From: Myxococcales bacterium
GTDB taxonomy: Bacteria > Myxococcota_A > UBA9160 > SMWR01
DNA length: 19,180 nucleotides
NCBI GenBank assembly: GCA_022572485.1
Contig: JACZVU010000033.1
Location: 1-19,180 of the forward strand
Reading direction: 5' to 3'
Made by a program: the position numbers and the translations under genes. The notes under the pieces were generated by a model. The model was not told the DNA's origin. It was given only the letters and a program-made list of their open reading frames with translations, and searched no databases. Positions 7,349 to 14,574 of this stretch are shown here, piece after piece. The stretch's first letter is position 1; every line of letters starts with the position of its first letter.

Positions 7349-7560
7349 GACAAACTCCAATCCAGCGAACGCTGACCCCGAAAAGCAGCCGGGGACGCCG
7401 GCCCCGTTTGGTCAGCGGGCCCCGCTGGTCTCCCAAAGAGTGCCGCTCCTCTTCTCCGGGGTCAATGCCCGAGGGTACGCCATTTCACTACCGGAGTCGC
7501 TTCACTTTCATTGATGTGTGGGGTGGATGCTGTGGGGACAGTTTTCAGAGAGAGTTCGCA
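7349..7560. other. Hairpin-rich intergenic gap between tatA and the acyl-CoA dehydrogenase gene
   Basis: No gene is seen in these 212 bp, which lie between two co-directional minus-strand genes. CAGCGGGCCCCGCTG (7413-7427) can form a stem of 6-7 bp extendable by wobble pairs. CGGGG and CCCCG at about 7390-7406 form another. TGACCCCG near 7373 and CGGGGTCA near 7455 make a distant inverted pair. These could end dehydrogenase transcription or fold into the tatA leader. No clear promoter was found. Confidence 0.35.
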
Positions 7561-9117
7561 TCATTCCCCAACGCGCAGAGCCTGCAGCGCCCTCTCTTCA
7601 AAGTGGCCGAAGAGCCGCGGAGCCAGCACACCCCAGCGCAGCACGTTCTCCTCTCGGTCTGGGTCATTCAGGATGTCGGCAAGTTCGCGGGCGTCATCCT
7701 CGCCCAGGTGGTCGTCCAGGCCCAGTTCGAGGAAGGAGCGCTCGCGTCCCTTCACGCCGAACTTCACCAGATCTCCCAGCGCCTGCATGAGGAGCAGGGT
7801 GTAGGGGCCCTCCCAAGTCTCCAGGATGGCCGCGTCGCGCCATAGGCGCGGTAACGCAGAAAAGCGTTCTTCGATGCCGTTACCGCCCAGGACCATCATG
7901 GCCTTGTAGACATGTCCGGAGCTACGCCGCGTGAGCATCGCCTTGGAGATGCTCACGATTACACGCGCCCACAGCGCGCGATCGTGATCGTTAGGGTGCG
8001 CCAGGGCTGCGAGCCACGCGTCTAGCGTGGCAAAGGCCGCGGCCTCCGTGCGGTCGGCGGTCTCGGAAATCTCGCGCAGCGAAGCGGCCAGCAACGGGTG
8101 CTCGGCGATCCGGCGCCCGAAGGCACGGCGGAAGCCGGCGTAGGCGTGCGCTTCGCGCGATGCCCGCCTGGCCACGCCAGCGGCGGCCATCACGTTGTGA
8201 ATGCGGCTCACCGTGAGCACGATCGCCACGGTATTCTTGAGTCCGGCATCGAGGGGACCGACCGGCCATCCCAACGAGCCCTCTAGTTCCAACTCCGCGG
8301 TGGGAACCGCCCGGGTACCCAGCTTGTCCTTGAGACGCAGAATGCGGTAGCCGTTGGGAGCTCCCTCGCGAAGTCGCGGCACGCAGAAGAGCCCGATACC
8401 CCGATGGCCCACCGGGCCTCCCTTTACGCGCGCCGTCACGAGCCAGTAGTCGGCTGTGAGATTCGAGCAGAACCATTTCTGTCCCGTGAGCGACCACAAC
8501 TCGTCTTCACGTGATGCACCGATCGGTCCCGAAGTTGTCGCGGGCTCCGCCCGCAGCGCGTTGGTGGCTGCGTCGCTGCCACCCTGAATCTCCGTGACAA
8601 ACTGAGCGCCGTGAACCCAGTGCTCCTGTGTCGCCGTCTCGAGTTGTTCTGCGACTTCGCGACTGCGAGCGTCGTTGCCGAGCGCTCGCAGCGCCCGCAC
8701 CAGGCCATCGGTACAGGCGACGCTGCAGGTGATGCCCGACTCTCCGTTTTGGTTGAGGAGATAGACCAGCGCATAGCGAGCTCGCTCGTCGAGTGCGGTC
8801 TTCCACAGCCCCGAGCCGTGCACTTCGGCGAGCATCTCGCGAGTCTCGAGCGGCAGCAGCACCTCGGCCGAGGTGCGGTTGTAGGGCCCGCGATCCGCGA
8901 TCACGGGAAGCTTCTCGCGTTGCTCCACCACGTCGGCCCACTCGCGATAGCGCGTGGCGACAGTCCGCCCGAAGCGGCGCAGCCACTCGAGGGTGGTGTC
9001 ATCGATGCGCGAGCGAGCCAGCCAGCGGAGGAGCAGCGCATCCTCGTCGAACCAGTTTTCGCCGAGGCCAGCGAGATACCCGTCGAAGGCGTAACCCTCG
9101 GGGCGGCTGTGATCCAT
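7561..9117 (-). CDS. AidB-like acyl-CoA dehydrogenase family flavoprotein
   Basis: A 518-residue acyl-CoA dehydrogenase-fold protein closest in layout to AidB, the adaptive-response flavoprotein. Markers are TEIQGGSDAATNA (AidB-type FAD-binding loop), LTGQKWFCSNLTADYWLVTAR (matching the GxKWFxSxxxxD strand) and LGGNGIEERFSALPRLWRDA followed by ETWEG in the C-terminal FAD/active-site region. The extra N-terminal ~150 residues and a C-terminal tail beyond the usual ~380-residue core also fit the AidB subgroup. ATG at 9117 has GGGAGG at 7-8 nt. It is divergent from the arsR-type gene, with 118 bp between the starts. The physiological substrate is not deducible; AidB itself has weak dehydrogenase activity and binds DNA, but many relatives are simply uncharacterised dehydrogenases. 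Confidence 0.88.
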   Translation of the reverse strand: MDHSRPEGYAFDGYLAGLGENWFDEDALLLRWLARSRIDDTTLEWLRRFGRTVATRYREWADVVEQREKLPVIADRGPYNRTSAEVLLPLETREMLAEVHGSGLWKTALDERARYALVYLLNQNGESGITCSVACTDGLVRALRALGNDARSREVAEQLETATQEHWVHGAQFVTEIQGGSDAATNALRAEPATTSGPIGASREDELWSLTGQKWFCSNLTADYWLVTARVKGGPVGHRGIGLFCVPRLREGAPNGYRILRLKDKLGTRAVPTAELELEGSLGWPVGPLDAGLKNTVAIVLTVSRIHNVMAAAGVARRASREAHAYAGFRRAFGRRIAEHPLLAASLREISETADRTEAAAFATLDAWLAALAHPNDHDRALWARVIVSISKAMLTRRSSGHVYKAMMVLGGNGIEERFSALPRLWRDAAILETWEGPYTLLLMQALGDLVKFGVKGRERSFLELGLDDHLGEDDARELADILNDPDREENVLRWGVLAPRLFGHFEERALQALRVGE

Positions 9118-9224
9118 GGGGCGACCTCCCGTGAGTGTTCGTGGGCCGAGGCGCCCCCGACCCAGAAGTGTCTCAGGTCTTGAGAATCGCCGCTCCCCTT
9201 AGATAGTCGGAGGCTCCAGATCTA

Positions 9225-9248
9225 TTATTTGCACCATGGTGCAAATAA
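9225..9248. promoter_or_regulatory. Perfect 24-bp palindrome (probable ArsR operator) over the arsR start codon
   Basis: The half-site TTATTTGCAC, a central CATG and the exact complement GTGCAAATAA form a 24-bp perfect palindrome centred on the ATG at 9236. ArsR/SmtB dimers bind inverted repeats near their own promoters, so this is a strong candidate autoregulatory operator. A -10-like TATTAT lies at 9223-9228. The nearest purine-rich Shine-Dalgarno (CGGAGG, 9208-9213) is about 22 nt from the ATG, so transcription could begin at or near the start codon. Confidence 0.75.
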
Positions 9249-9841
9249 GCAAACGAGAATTCCGCGCCGCAACCCTGGCCGAAGCCCTGCCGCTGGATCT
9301 GTTCAAGGCGCTGTGCGACCCGAGTCGGCTCGCCGTGCTCGCCGAGCTCGCCGCGTGCAAGCCGCCGTGCACCGTGGGGCGCATCGCCGAGTGCTGCCCA
9401 ACCGACGTGTCTGTCGTATCGCGCCACTTGGCGACGCTGCGGGCCGCGGGCGTCGTCGAGGCGCACCGCAGCGGAAAGGAGGTGCACTACGAACTCAGCA
9501 CCTCCACCTTGGCCAAGACACTGCGTTCGATCGCCGATGCCATCGAAACCGGCTGCCCGCCCCGACGGCGCCGCAAAGGGTTGCTGCGGAACCAATACCT
9601 AGGACCACCCATGCCAGGAAGAGCAGAGGAAGCCATGACCACAGCGGACAAAATTCGTGAAAGCGTGCGCCGCCCCCTAGAAATCGACCGCGATGCGCGT
9701 CATGACCGCGTTCTCGTTGCCGACCCCGTTCAAGTGGGAGTAAACCCAGTTGAACATGATGCGCAGGTTCGGATAGAGGTACCAGTTGACGCCCAGCGTC
9801 GTATTGTTCTGGGTGCCGCCTTGGATGTTCTCGTCACTTAA
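9236..9841 (+). CDS. arsR: ArsR/SmtB-family metalloregulator with an apparent C-terminal frameshift
   Basis: Residues 1-~105 form a winged helix-turn-helix repressor: LFKALCDPSRLAVLAELA, then recognition helix TDVSVVSRHLATLRAAG and wing VEAHRSGKEVHYEL. Cysteines 27, 41, 45, 53 and 54 could bind arsenite or another thiophilic metal. The frame runs on to 9841 (201 residues), but the last ~95 residues do not look like ArsR and are partly antisense to the convergent porin. Removing one C from the CCCC run at 9560-9563 gives the tail GCPPDGAAKGCCGTNT, ending with TAG at 9602. That makes a normal ~121-residue ArsR with a Cys-Cys pair. The gene is therefore probably frameshifted, by mutation or sequencing error; the DNA-binding part is intact. 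The start codon lies within a palindromic operator. Confidence 0.75.
   Translation: MVQISKREFRAATLAEALPLDLFKALCDPSRLAVLAELAACKPPCTVGRIAECCPTDVSVVSRHLATLRAAGVVEAHRSGKEVHYELSTSTLAKTLRSIADAIETGCPPRRRRKGLLRNQYLGPPMPGRAEEAMTTADKIRESVRRPLEIDRDARHDRVLVADPVQVGVNPVEHDAQVRIEVPVDAQRRIVLGAALDVLVT
9635..9676 (+). pseudogene. Possible N-terminal remnant of an arsenite methyltransferase (arsM-like) gene
   Basis: An ATG at 9635 has AGAGGA about 5 nt upstream and would begin MTTADKIRESVR. This resembles the first residues of arsenite methyltransferases (typically an Asp/Glu-Ile-Arg-x-x-Val-Arg stretch), which often follow arsR. The similarity stops after about 13 codons, exactly where the convergent porin's stop codon begins. 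I infer a deletion that removed the rest of the gene. The piece is in frame with the extended arsR reading frame. Evidence is short, so confidence is low. Confidence 0.35.
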
Positions 9842-11047
9842 ATCGAGGTACGAGTAGCGGGCGGCCAGCTCGAGGCCGCCCCAGTCGCCCTTCGTTGGAG
9901 CGAAGGGGTTCTTCGGCTTCACACGTGAGAAGGTTCCGGAGGCCTTCTTGTAGGGGCGGTGTTCGCCCGTCACGAACCAGCTCACTTGCGCGTACGCGCC
10001 CATAAAGTGAAGGTCCGGGGCCGCGATCTGGTTCACCCAGGTGCTGATCCACTCGCCCTGAAAAGAAAGAGAGCCGAACACCGAGGCGAACTCGAGGCCG
10101 AGCCGATCGATTCCCTTCGCCAGGACGTCGCCGGTGTCCACGAGGTCGCCTGAGAGGTGGACCTCACCCGCGTCGAACGAAACCAGGTTGTTCACGAAGC
10201 TGTGCGTATATCCGAGGCCCAGATGGACGAGCTTGCGACCGTCGTCGGAGTAGACGGGCAATCCCGTCAATCGTGTGTTCACATTGTAATTCGAGGCACT
10301 CGAGACGTCGCGGTCTCCATCGCCGCCGACATCAGCGAAGACTCCGACGGTCCAGGTCATTTGCTTGTCGAAGGCGGTGTTCTGGGCCGCCAAGCCGGTG
10401 TTTCGACTCGGAGCAAACGCCAAAACCGGCAGCGCGCGCTCCATGAAGGTGATGTATTTGCTGCTCGCCATCTCGTTGAGCGAAAAGCCCTCCTTGAAGT
10501 GCCCTGCGCGCAGCTGGCCCACTGCCGGGAGCTTCCGGAGGCCGATCCAGACGTCCTTGAACTTCACCTTGTCACTACCGGCGAAGTCGTACTGGGCCTT
10601 GAAGATCCCGTGCTCGTAGAAGCTGCCCTGCATGAAGAATCGCGCCCGGCGGAACTCGGTGCCGGCGCCCCGGAGCCCGGGCATCGCGGCATTCAGTGTG
10701 TCGTCCGTGATAATCCCGGCGGCGTCGAGCTGGATGCGGCCGCCAAACGTGACCTTGAAGAGACCGTCATTCCGCTTCACGGTGGTACCGTTCTGCCAGT
10801 ACATCTTCCAGCCCGTGGGATCGTCTTGCGCCGCCGCCACTGGGGGCAGCGCCTCGGCGGGCGCGGCAGCCTCCGCCTGTGCCTTGCGTTTCAATTCCTC
10901 GTATGGGTTCCCGGTGATCGTGCCCTGTTCCCGGAGCACGTCGAGCAGGTTCTCGTCGAAGCTCTCGCCCCACGCGCTCTCCACGACTGCTGGAAGTGCA
11001 ATGAGACACACAACGAGGGCAATGATCCGTCGAATGGCGCGTTCCAT
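9677..11047 (-). CDS. OprP/OprO-type phosphate-selective porin family protein
   Basis: A 456-residue outer-membrane beta-barrel of the Porin_O_P family. It has an N-terminal signal peptide (RRIIALVVCLIALPAVVESA), a short helical/Ala-Pro linker (residues ~45-75) and then barrel strands. Typical blocks are VTFGGRIQLDAAGI, FRRARFFMQGSFYEHGIFKAQYDF (split here by normal loops) and the closing strand TRIAVDF with C-terminal phenylalanine, the outer-membrane assembly signal. OprP-type porins pass phosphate or polyphosphate; relatives pass other anions, so specificity is open. ATG at 11047 has AGAAGG at 6-7 nt. It lies 53 bp downstream of the radical SAM gene on the same strand, likely co-transcribed. 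Its stop codon abuts the cut-off end of the convergent ars region. Phosphate porins can also admit arsenate, but no functional link is shown. Confidence 0.85.
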   Translation of the reverse strand: MERAIRRIIALVVCLIALPAVVESAWGESFDENLLDVLREQGTITGNPYEELKRKAQAEAAAPAEALPPVAAAQDDPTGWKMYWQNGTTVKRNDGLFKVTFGGRIQLDAAGIITDDTLNAAMPGLRGAGTEFRRARFFMQGSFYEHGIFKAQYDFAGSDKVKFKDVWIGLRKLPAVGQLRAGHFKEGFSLNEMASSKYITFMERALPVLAFAPSRNTGLAAQNTAFDKQMTWTVGVFADVGGDGDRDVSSASNYNVNTRLTGLPVYSDDGRKLVHLGLGYTHSFVNNLVSFDAGEVHLSGDLVDTGDVLAKGIDRLGLEFASVFGSLSFQGEWISTWVNQIAAPDLHFMGAYAQVSWFVTGEHRPYKKASGTFSRVKPKNPFAPTKGDWGGLELAARYSYLDLSDENIQGGTQNNTTLGVNWYLYPNLRIMFNWVYSHLNGVGNENAVMTRIAVDF

Positions 11048-11100
11048 GATCGCCTTCTTATCCTACCTGGGCGCCGGGATCGAAGCAGTCGGTCCGGCGG

Positions 11101-12468
11101 TTAGGAAAATGTTCGTTTGGGCCGCTGGCTCTGGTCATCACCGGTGACCCGGTGAATGTGCTGCCAAAGAGGCCCATGCATGCCGCGCCGGCGAAGAAGC
11201 GAGAACAGTCGTGGGTCGAAGTGGGTGCCCAGGGGCGGGATGATCCAGCGGGGGAACTGCTTCTCCATTTGCGTTAGCAAGTCGCGGATCTGCTGGCGAA
11301 AAGCCCGTCGTTCGGCGGCAAGCGTTTTATCGAGAGCCTCTTCGTCGTCCACCCAGATCATCAAGATGGCCGCGAAAGGATCCAGGTCGATGATGAAGTC
11401 GAGGGTGCGACGGACGTCGTCGAGGACCTCACCCATGGTGCCCAGAATAAACGTGTGGCAATCCTTGAGGCCGGCTGATTGGCAATGGCTTCGCGTCTGT
11501 CGGATAAGCTGGGTGTCGAAGCCCTTCTTGAGGCGCGTCAGCACTTCGTCGCATCCAGAGTCACTGCCGATTTCGAGTCCTGCGCAACCCGCTTGGGCCA
11601 TGATCTCGGCCAGATTTTGGTCGAAGCCGATAGGGTTGACGTAGCAGGTCCAGGGCAGGTCATAGTTGCGGCGGATCATTTCACGACAGATGTCCTTTGC
11701 GTGCTTGGGCGGCAGATTGAAAACCGAGTCGACGATGAAGACGTGTTTCAGGTCGGAATGCTGTCGTTTGGCTTCGAATAGCTCATCGACCACGAGCGCT
11801 GGGTCACGCTGGCGGATGGAGCGCCCTTCGATGGTCGGGTAGGTGCAGTAGTCACATCGCAAAGAGCAACCACGTTTGGTTTGCACCGAGTCGATCCCGT
11901 AGCGTTGATAGTGTCGCACATCGACCAAACTACGATCGGGGCGGGCCAGAGTGTTTAGGTCAAGGAATTCTCCGGAGGCCGGGACGGAGTAGAGTTTGCC
12001 GTCCGCGAAGTAGTGCAGGTTGGGGATATTGGAAAAATTTCGCTCGCCACAAGTGAGGGTTCGCACGAGCGCCGCGAAAGCGCCTTCGCCTTCACCGCTG
12101 ATACCGAAGTCGGGGTGAAGCTTTTCCATCAGGCCTCGCGGCACTACGGAAAAGCCGCCTCCGCCGAGCACCACGGGGGCGGTAGTAACAGACCGAACGG
12201 TTTGGATGCACTTCGCGTAGTACGCGATGTTGTGAGCCGTGTCGGAGTAGTCGTTGTTCTGAATGTTGCGTAAACCGATGGCTACTAGATCTGGATTGTA
12301 CGCCCGGAGTCTCTCGGCCAACTTCCGCTGGGGGTCCTCGGCGAAACACAAATCAACGAGCGTCGTTTCGTGGCCGTCGGGAGTGTTGGCCATGACATAG
12401 AGCACGCCGAGCGGGATCACCGCGTCGGGCATGTTCTCGCGGTTGGCAGAGACAAAGGCGATGCGCAT
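11101..12468 (-). CDS. Radical SAM protein with a B12-binding-like N-terminal domain
   Basis: A 455-residue protein. The N-terminal ~165 residues have the Rossmann-like layout of cobalamin-binding domains (IPLGVLYVMAN, PDLVAIGLRNIQNND, APVVLGGGGFSVVP, FGISGEGEGAF). The usual DxHxxG histidine motif is not evident, so cobalamin would bind base-off without that ligand or not at all. The radical SAM core carries CSLRCDYC (CxxxCxxC, 4Fe-4S cluster), then GLEIGSDSGCDEVL and a HTFILGTMGE strand. Similar proteins include class B radical SAM methylases and tryptophan 2-methyltransferase-like enzymes; the substrate cannot be told. ATG at 12468 starts the domain cleanly, though no good Shine-Dalgarno precedes it; the open frame extends to 12672 through transposase debris in another frame. 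The porin gene follows. Confidence 0.85.
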   Translation of the reverse strand: MRIAFVSANRENMPDAVIPLGVLYVMANTPDGHETTLVDLCFAEDPQRKLAERLRAYNPDLVAIGLRNIQNNDYSDTAHNIAYYAKCIQTVRSVTTAPVVLGGGGFSVVPRGLMEKLHPDFGISGEGEGAFAALVRTLTCGERNFSNIPNLHYFADGKLYSVPASGEFLDLNTLARPDRSLVDVRHYQRYGIDSVQTKRGCSLRCDYCTYPTIEGRSIRQRDPALVVDELFEAKRQHSDLKHVFIVDSVFNLPPKHAKDICREMIRRNYDLPWTCYVNPIGFDQNLAEIMAQAGCAGLEIGSDSGCDEVLTRLKKGFDTQLIRQTRSHCQSAGLKDCHTFILGTMGEVLDDVRRTLDFIIDLDPFAAILMIWVDDEEALDKTLAAERRAFRQQIRDLLTQMEKQFPRWIIPPLGTHFDPRLFSLLRRRGMHGPLWQHIHRVTGDDQSQRPKRTFS

Positions 12469-12479
12469 GGCGGATCTTT

Positions 12480-12664
12480 TTAGTGTCCTGTCGCTGCAAT
12501 TTCTGCAACACGGGCGATCTTGCGTTTGATCTCGCGCGCCGACTTGACCCAGCGGAACGGCTGGGCGTCTTCGTTCCACTCTGCCAGGAATCGTTTGTTT
12601 GCGCGTTCGAGCTGCTTCACGGTGTCGAAGTGGTGTGTCCTGGGTTTCGCGGAGGCGGATAACT
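12480..12664 (-). pseudogene. IS630-family transposase C-terminal remnant
   Basis: Reading the minus strand from about 12664 to the TAA at 12480 gives about 61 residues including HFDTVKQLERANKRFLAEWN and then EDAQPFRWVKSAREI. This matches the end of IS630-type transposases, where a short helix, a WN/HN and a PF-x-W segment close the DDE domain. The frame is blocked upstream by a stop, so the catalytic core is gone. The fragment ends 12 bp before the radical SAM start, whose promoter must lie in this debris. Confidence 0.6.
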
Positions 12665-12705
12665 GGGCTCATGCTGCCGTTGATGGTGCGTGCTGTCGTT
12701 CATGC

Positions 12706-12822
12706 TCAATGGGCGACCATGCCAAGCGCCGAGTGTCGGCGCTGTCGATTGTGGAAGATCTCCAGATGCTCGAAGATCGCATCCGCTTTGTGAAAATGAT
12801 CTTGAGAATAAGCGCTTTCTCC
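12706..12822 (-). pseudogene. IS3-family transposase (OrfB) C-terminal remnant
   Basis: The minus strand encodes ADAIFEHLEIFHNRQRRHSA followed by LGMVAH and a TGA at 12706-12708. The NRQRRHSALG block is the standard C-terminal signature of IS3-family OrfB (rve-type) transposases. Only about 35-40 residues remain. The upstream side runs directly into the end of the amidohydrolase gene, and no inverted repeats were found. Confidence 0.75.
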
Positions 12823-12831
12823 TGCAACGAG

Positions 12832-14574
12832 TCACAACTGGGAGAGATCGCCGTGGACTGCCACGCCGCCGAGGAGAGTCAGCAAAACCTGGGTCTCCGA
12901 GATCTCCTCCGGCTCGATCTCGAACAGGTTGCGGTCCAGCACGATGAGGTCGGCGAGCTTGCCAGTCTCGATGGAGCCGGTGCTCTCTTCCTGGAAGTTG
13001 ACGTATGCCGCGTTGATCGTGAAGGCGGCGAGGGCGTCACGGAGATCGATGCGTTCCTGCGGGATGAACGGCTTTCCCGTCACCGTATCGGAGCCCATAC
13101 GGGTAACGGCAACCTCGATCTCCTCCAGCGGGTTGGGGGTGCTGACGTACCAGTCGCTGCCAAAGGCGACCACGGCCCCGCTCTTGAATAGGCTACGGAT
13201 CGGGTAGATCCACCGCGAGCGCTCCGGGCCGAGTCGAGGGATCGTCAGCTCCGTGATGTATCGGTCGGCCATCGCCCAGAAGGGCTGGAAGTTCGCCACC
13301 ACGCCGAGCTGCCGGAAACGCGGAATATCGGTTGGGTTGATGAGCTCGGCATGGGAGATGTGATGCCGGGCATCGCGCCTGCCGTTCGCGCGTTGGGCGG
13401 CTTCCACCGAATCGAGAGCCTGGCGCACGGAGGCGTCTCCGATGGAATGAAAGTGAACCTGGAAACCCTCTCTATCCAGATGGGTCACAATCCTGTTCAG
13501 GTCGCCCGGCTCGATGTGGGCGACGCCGGTCTCATCGGGTTTGTCCGTGTAGGGCTCGAGCAGGGCCGCAGTCCGTGCTTCTATGACGCCGTCGTGCCAG
13601 ATCTTCACCGAGATGGCCCGCACTCGCCCATGAGTGTATTTCTTGCGTGCCTCGATGAGTCGTGGAATCTGTTCCTCGCCCTGGTCGTTATCCCAGAACA
13701 AAGCCGCTACCACGCGCGCGGTCAGGTCTCCCTTCTCGTCGAGCGTGCGGTAGGTGTCGAGAGAAACGTAGGCATCATTGCCCTCGAGCTTGACGATGGC
13801 GTCTTGGAAAGACGTGATGCCATATCCGTTGAGCACCTTCAGGGCGTACTGCAACCCGCGCTGCTTTTCCTCGAGCGGAATGGGCGGCATGTGTTTTCGC
13901 ACCAGCTCCATGGCGCTGTCTTCCTGGAGCACGCCGATCGGTTCACCGGTCACCGGATCCCGCTCGATGCGCCCGCCGACAGGATCCGGTGTGTCCTTGG
14001 TGATTCCTGAAATCTTGAGCGCTTTCGAGTTCACCCAGGCAGAGTGTCCATCGCTGGAGCGAAGATAGACGGGTCGATCCGGCAGGATATCGTCGATATA
14101 CCGTAAGTGCGGAACCCCGCTCGGCGCGAAGGCATCCATCTGCCATCCCTCTCCCCGGATCCAGGGAGCGTCCGGGTGCTCCGCCGCGTAATCCGCCACC
14201 GCTTTCAGGATCTCCTCCTTGCTGGGGAGATCGTAGAGGGGCAAGGTGAGGTAATTGAGGCCAGCAGCCGGTGGGTGGATGTGGCAATCTTGAAAGGCGG
14301 GCAGGAGCATCTGGCCCTTCAGATCCACGACCTTCGTTCGTGGGCCGATGTGCTTCTCGACACCGGCGTTCGTGCCGACGTAGGTAATCCTGTCATCGCG
14401 CACGGCAATAGCCTCGGCCCAGGACCGGACTGCATCCATGGTGTACACCGATCCGTTTCGGAATACCAATTCCGCCCCTGTCTGAGGGGGGAATTCCTTG
14501 GTACACGATACGGTGTTTATCAAGAAAACGGAACCCAGAGCCAGCAGGATAGTGTGACGACCAGCTTGAAACAT
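12832..14574 (-). CDS. YtcJ-like amidohydrolase, probable lipoprotein
   Basis: A 580-residue metal-dependent hydrolase of the Amidohydro_3/YtcJ group. It begins with a signal peptide (residues ~1-24) whose hydrophobic stretch ends in NTVSC, a possible though imperfect lipobox, suggesting a membrane-anchored periplasmic enzyme. Metal and catalytic positions visible are QDCHIHP (HxH), SVKIWHDGVIE (Lys region), VHFHSIGDAS, RHHISHAE and VVAFGSDW (Asp), all in the family order. The C-terminus GKLADLIVLDRN is typical of amidohydrolases. I chose ATG at 14574, preceded by TGAGGA at 6 nt; the frame is open further upstream to 14706 but that region looks like debris. Substrates for YtcJ-like enzymes are mostly unknown (amides, N-formyl or carbamoyl compounds). 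It sits between transposase remnants and a broken secreted-protein gene. Confidence 0.88.
   Translation of the reverse strand: MFQAGRHTILLALGSVFLINTVSCTKEFPPQTGAELVFRNGSVYTMDAVRSWAEAIAVRDDRITYVGTNAGVEKHIGPRTKVVDLKGQMLLPAFQDCHIHPPAAGLNYLTLPLYDLPSKEEILKAVADYAAEHPDAPWIRGEGWQMDAFAPSGVPHLRYIDDILPDRPVYLRSSDGHSAWVNSKALKISGITKDTPDPVGGRIERDPVTGEPIGVLQEDSAMELVRKHMPPIPLEEKQRGLQYALKVLNGYGITSFQDAIVKLEGNDAYVSLDTYRTLDEKGDLTARVVAALFWDNDQGEEQIPRLIEARKKYTHGRVRAISVKIWHDGVIEARTAALLEPYTDKPDETGVAHIEPGDLNRIVTHLDREGFQVHFHSIGDASVRQALDSVEAAQRANGRRDARHHISHAELINPTDIPRFRQLGVVANFQPFWAMADRYITELTIPRLGPERSRWIYPIRSLFKSGAVVAFGSDWYVSTPNPLEEIEVAVTRMGSDTVTGKPFIPQERIDLRDALAAFTINAAYVNFQEESTGSIETGKLADLIVLDRNLFEIEPEEISETQVLLTLLGGVAVHGDLSQL

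Noticed and set aside
10157..11104. Plus-strand open frame of 315 residues
   Set aside because: It is a shadow of the porin gene; the porin has a signal peptide and a C-terminal phenylalanine.
12617..12835. Minus-strand frame of 72 residues, and plus-strand frames over 12520-12947
   Set aside because: They are other frames of the transposase remnants and of the amidohydrolase 3' end. The recognisable protein is in the frames reported.
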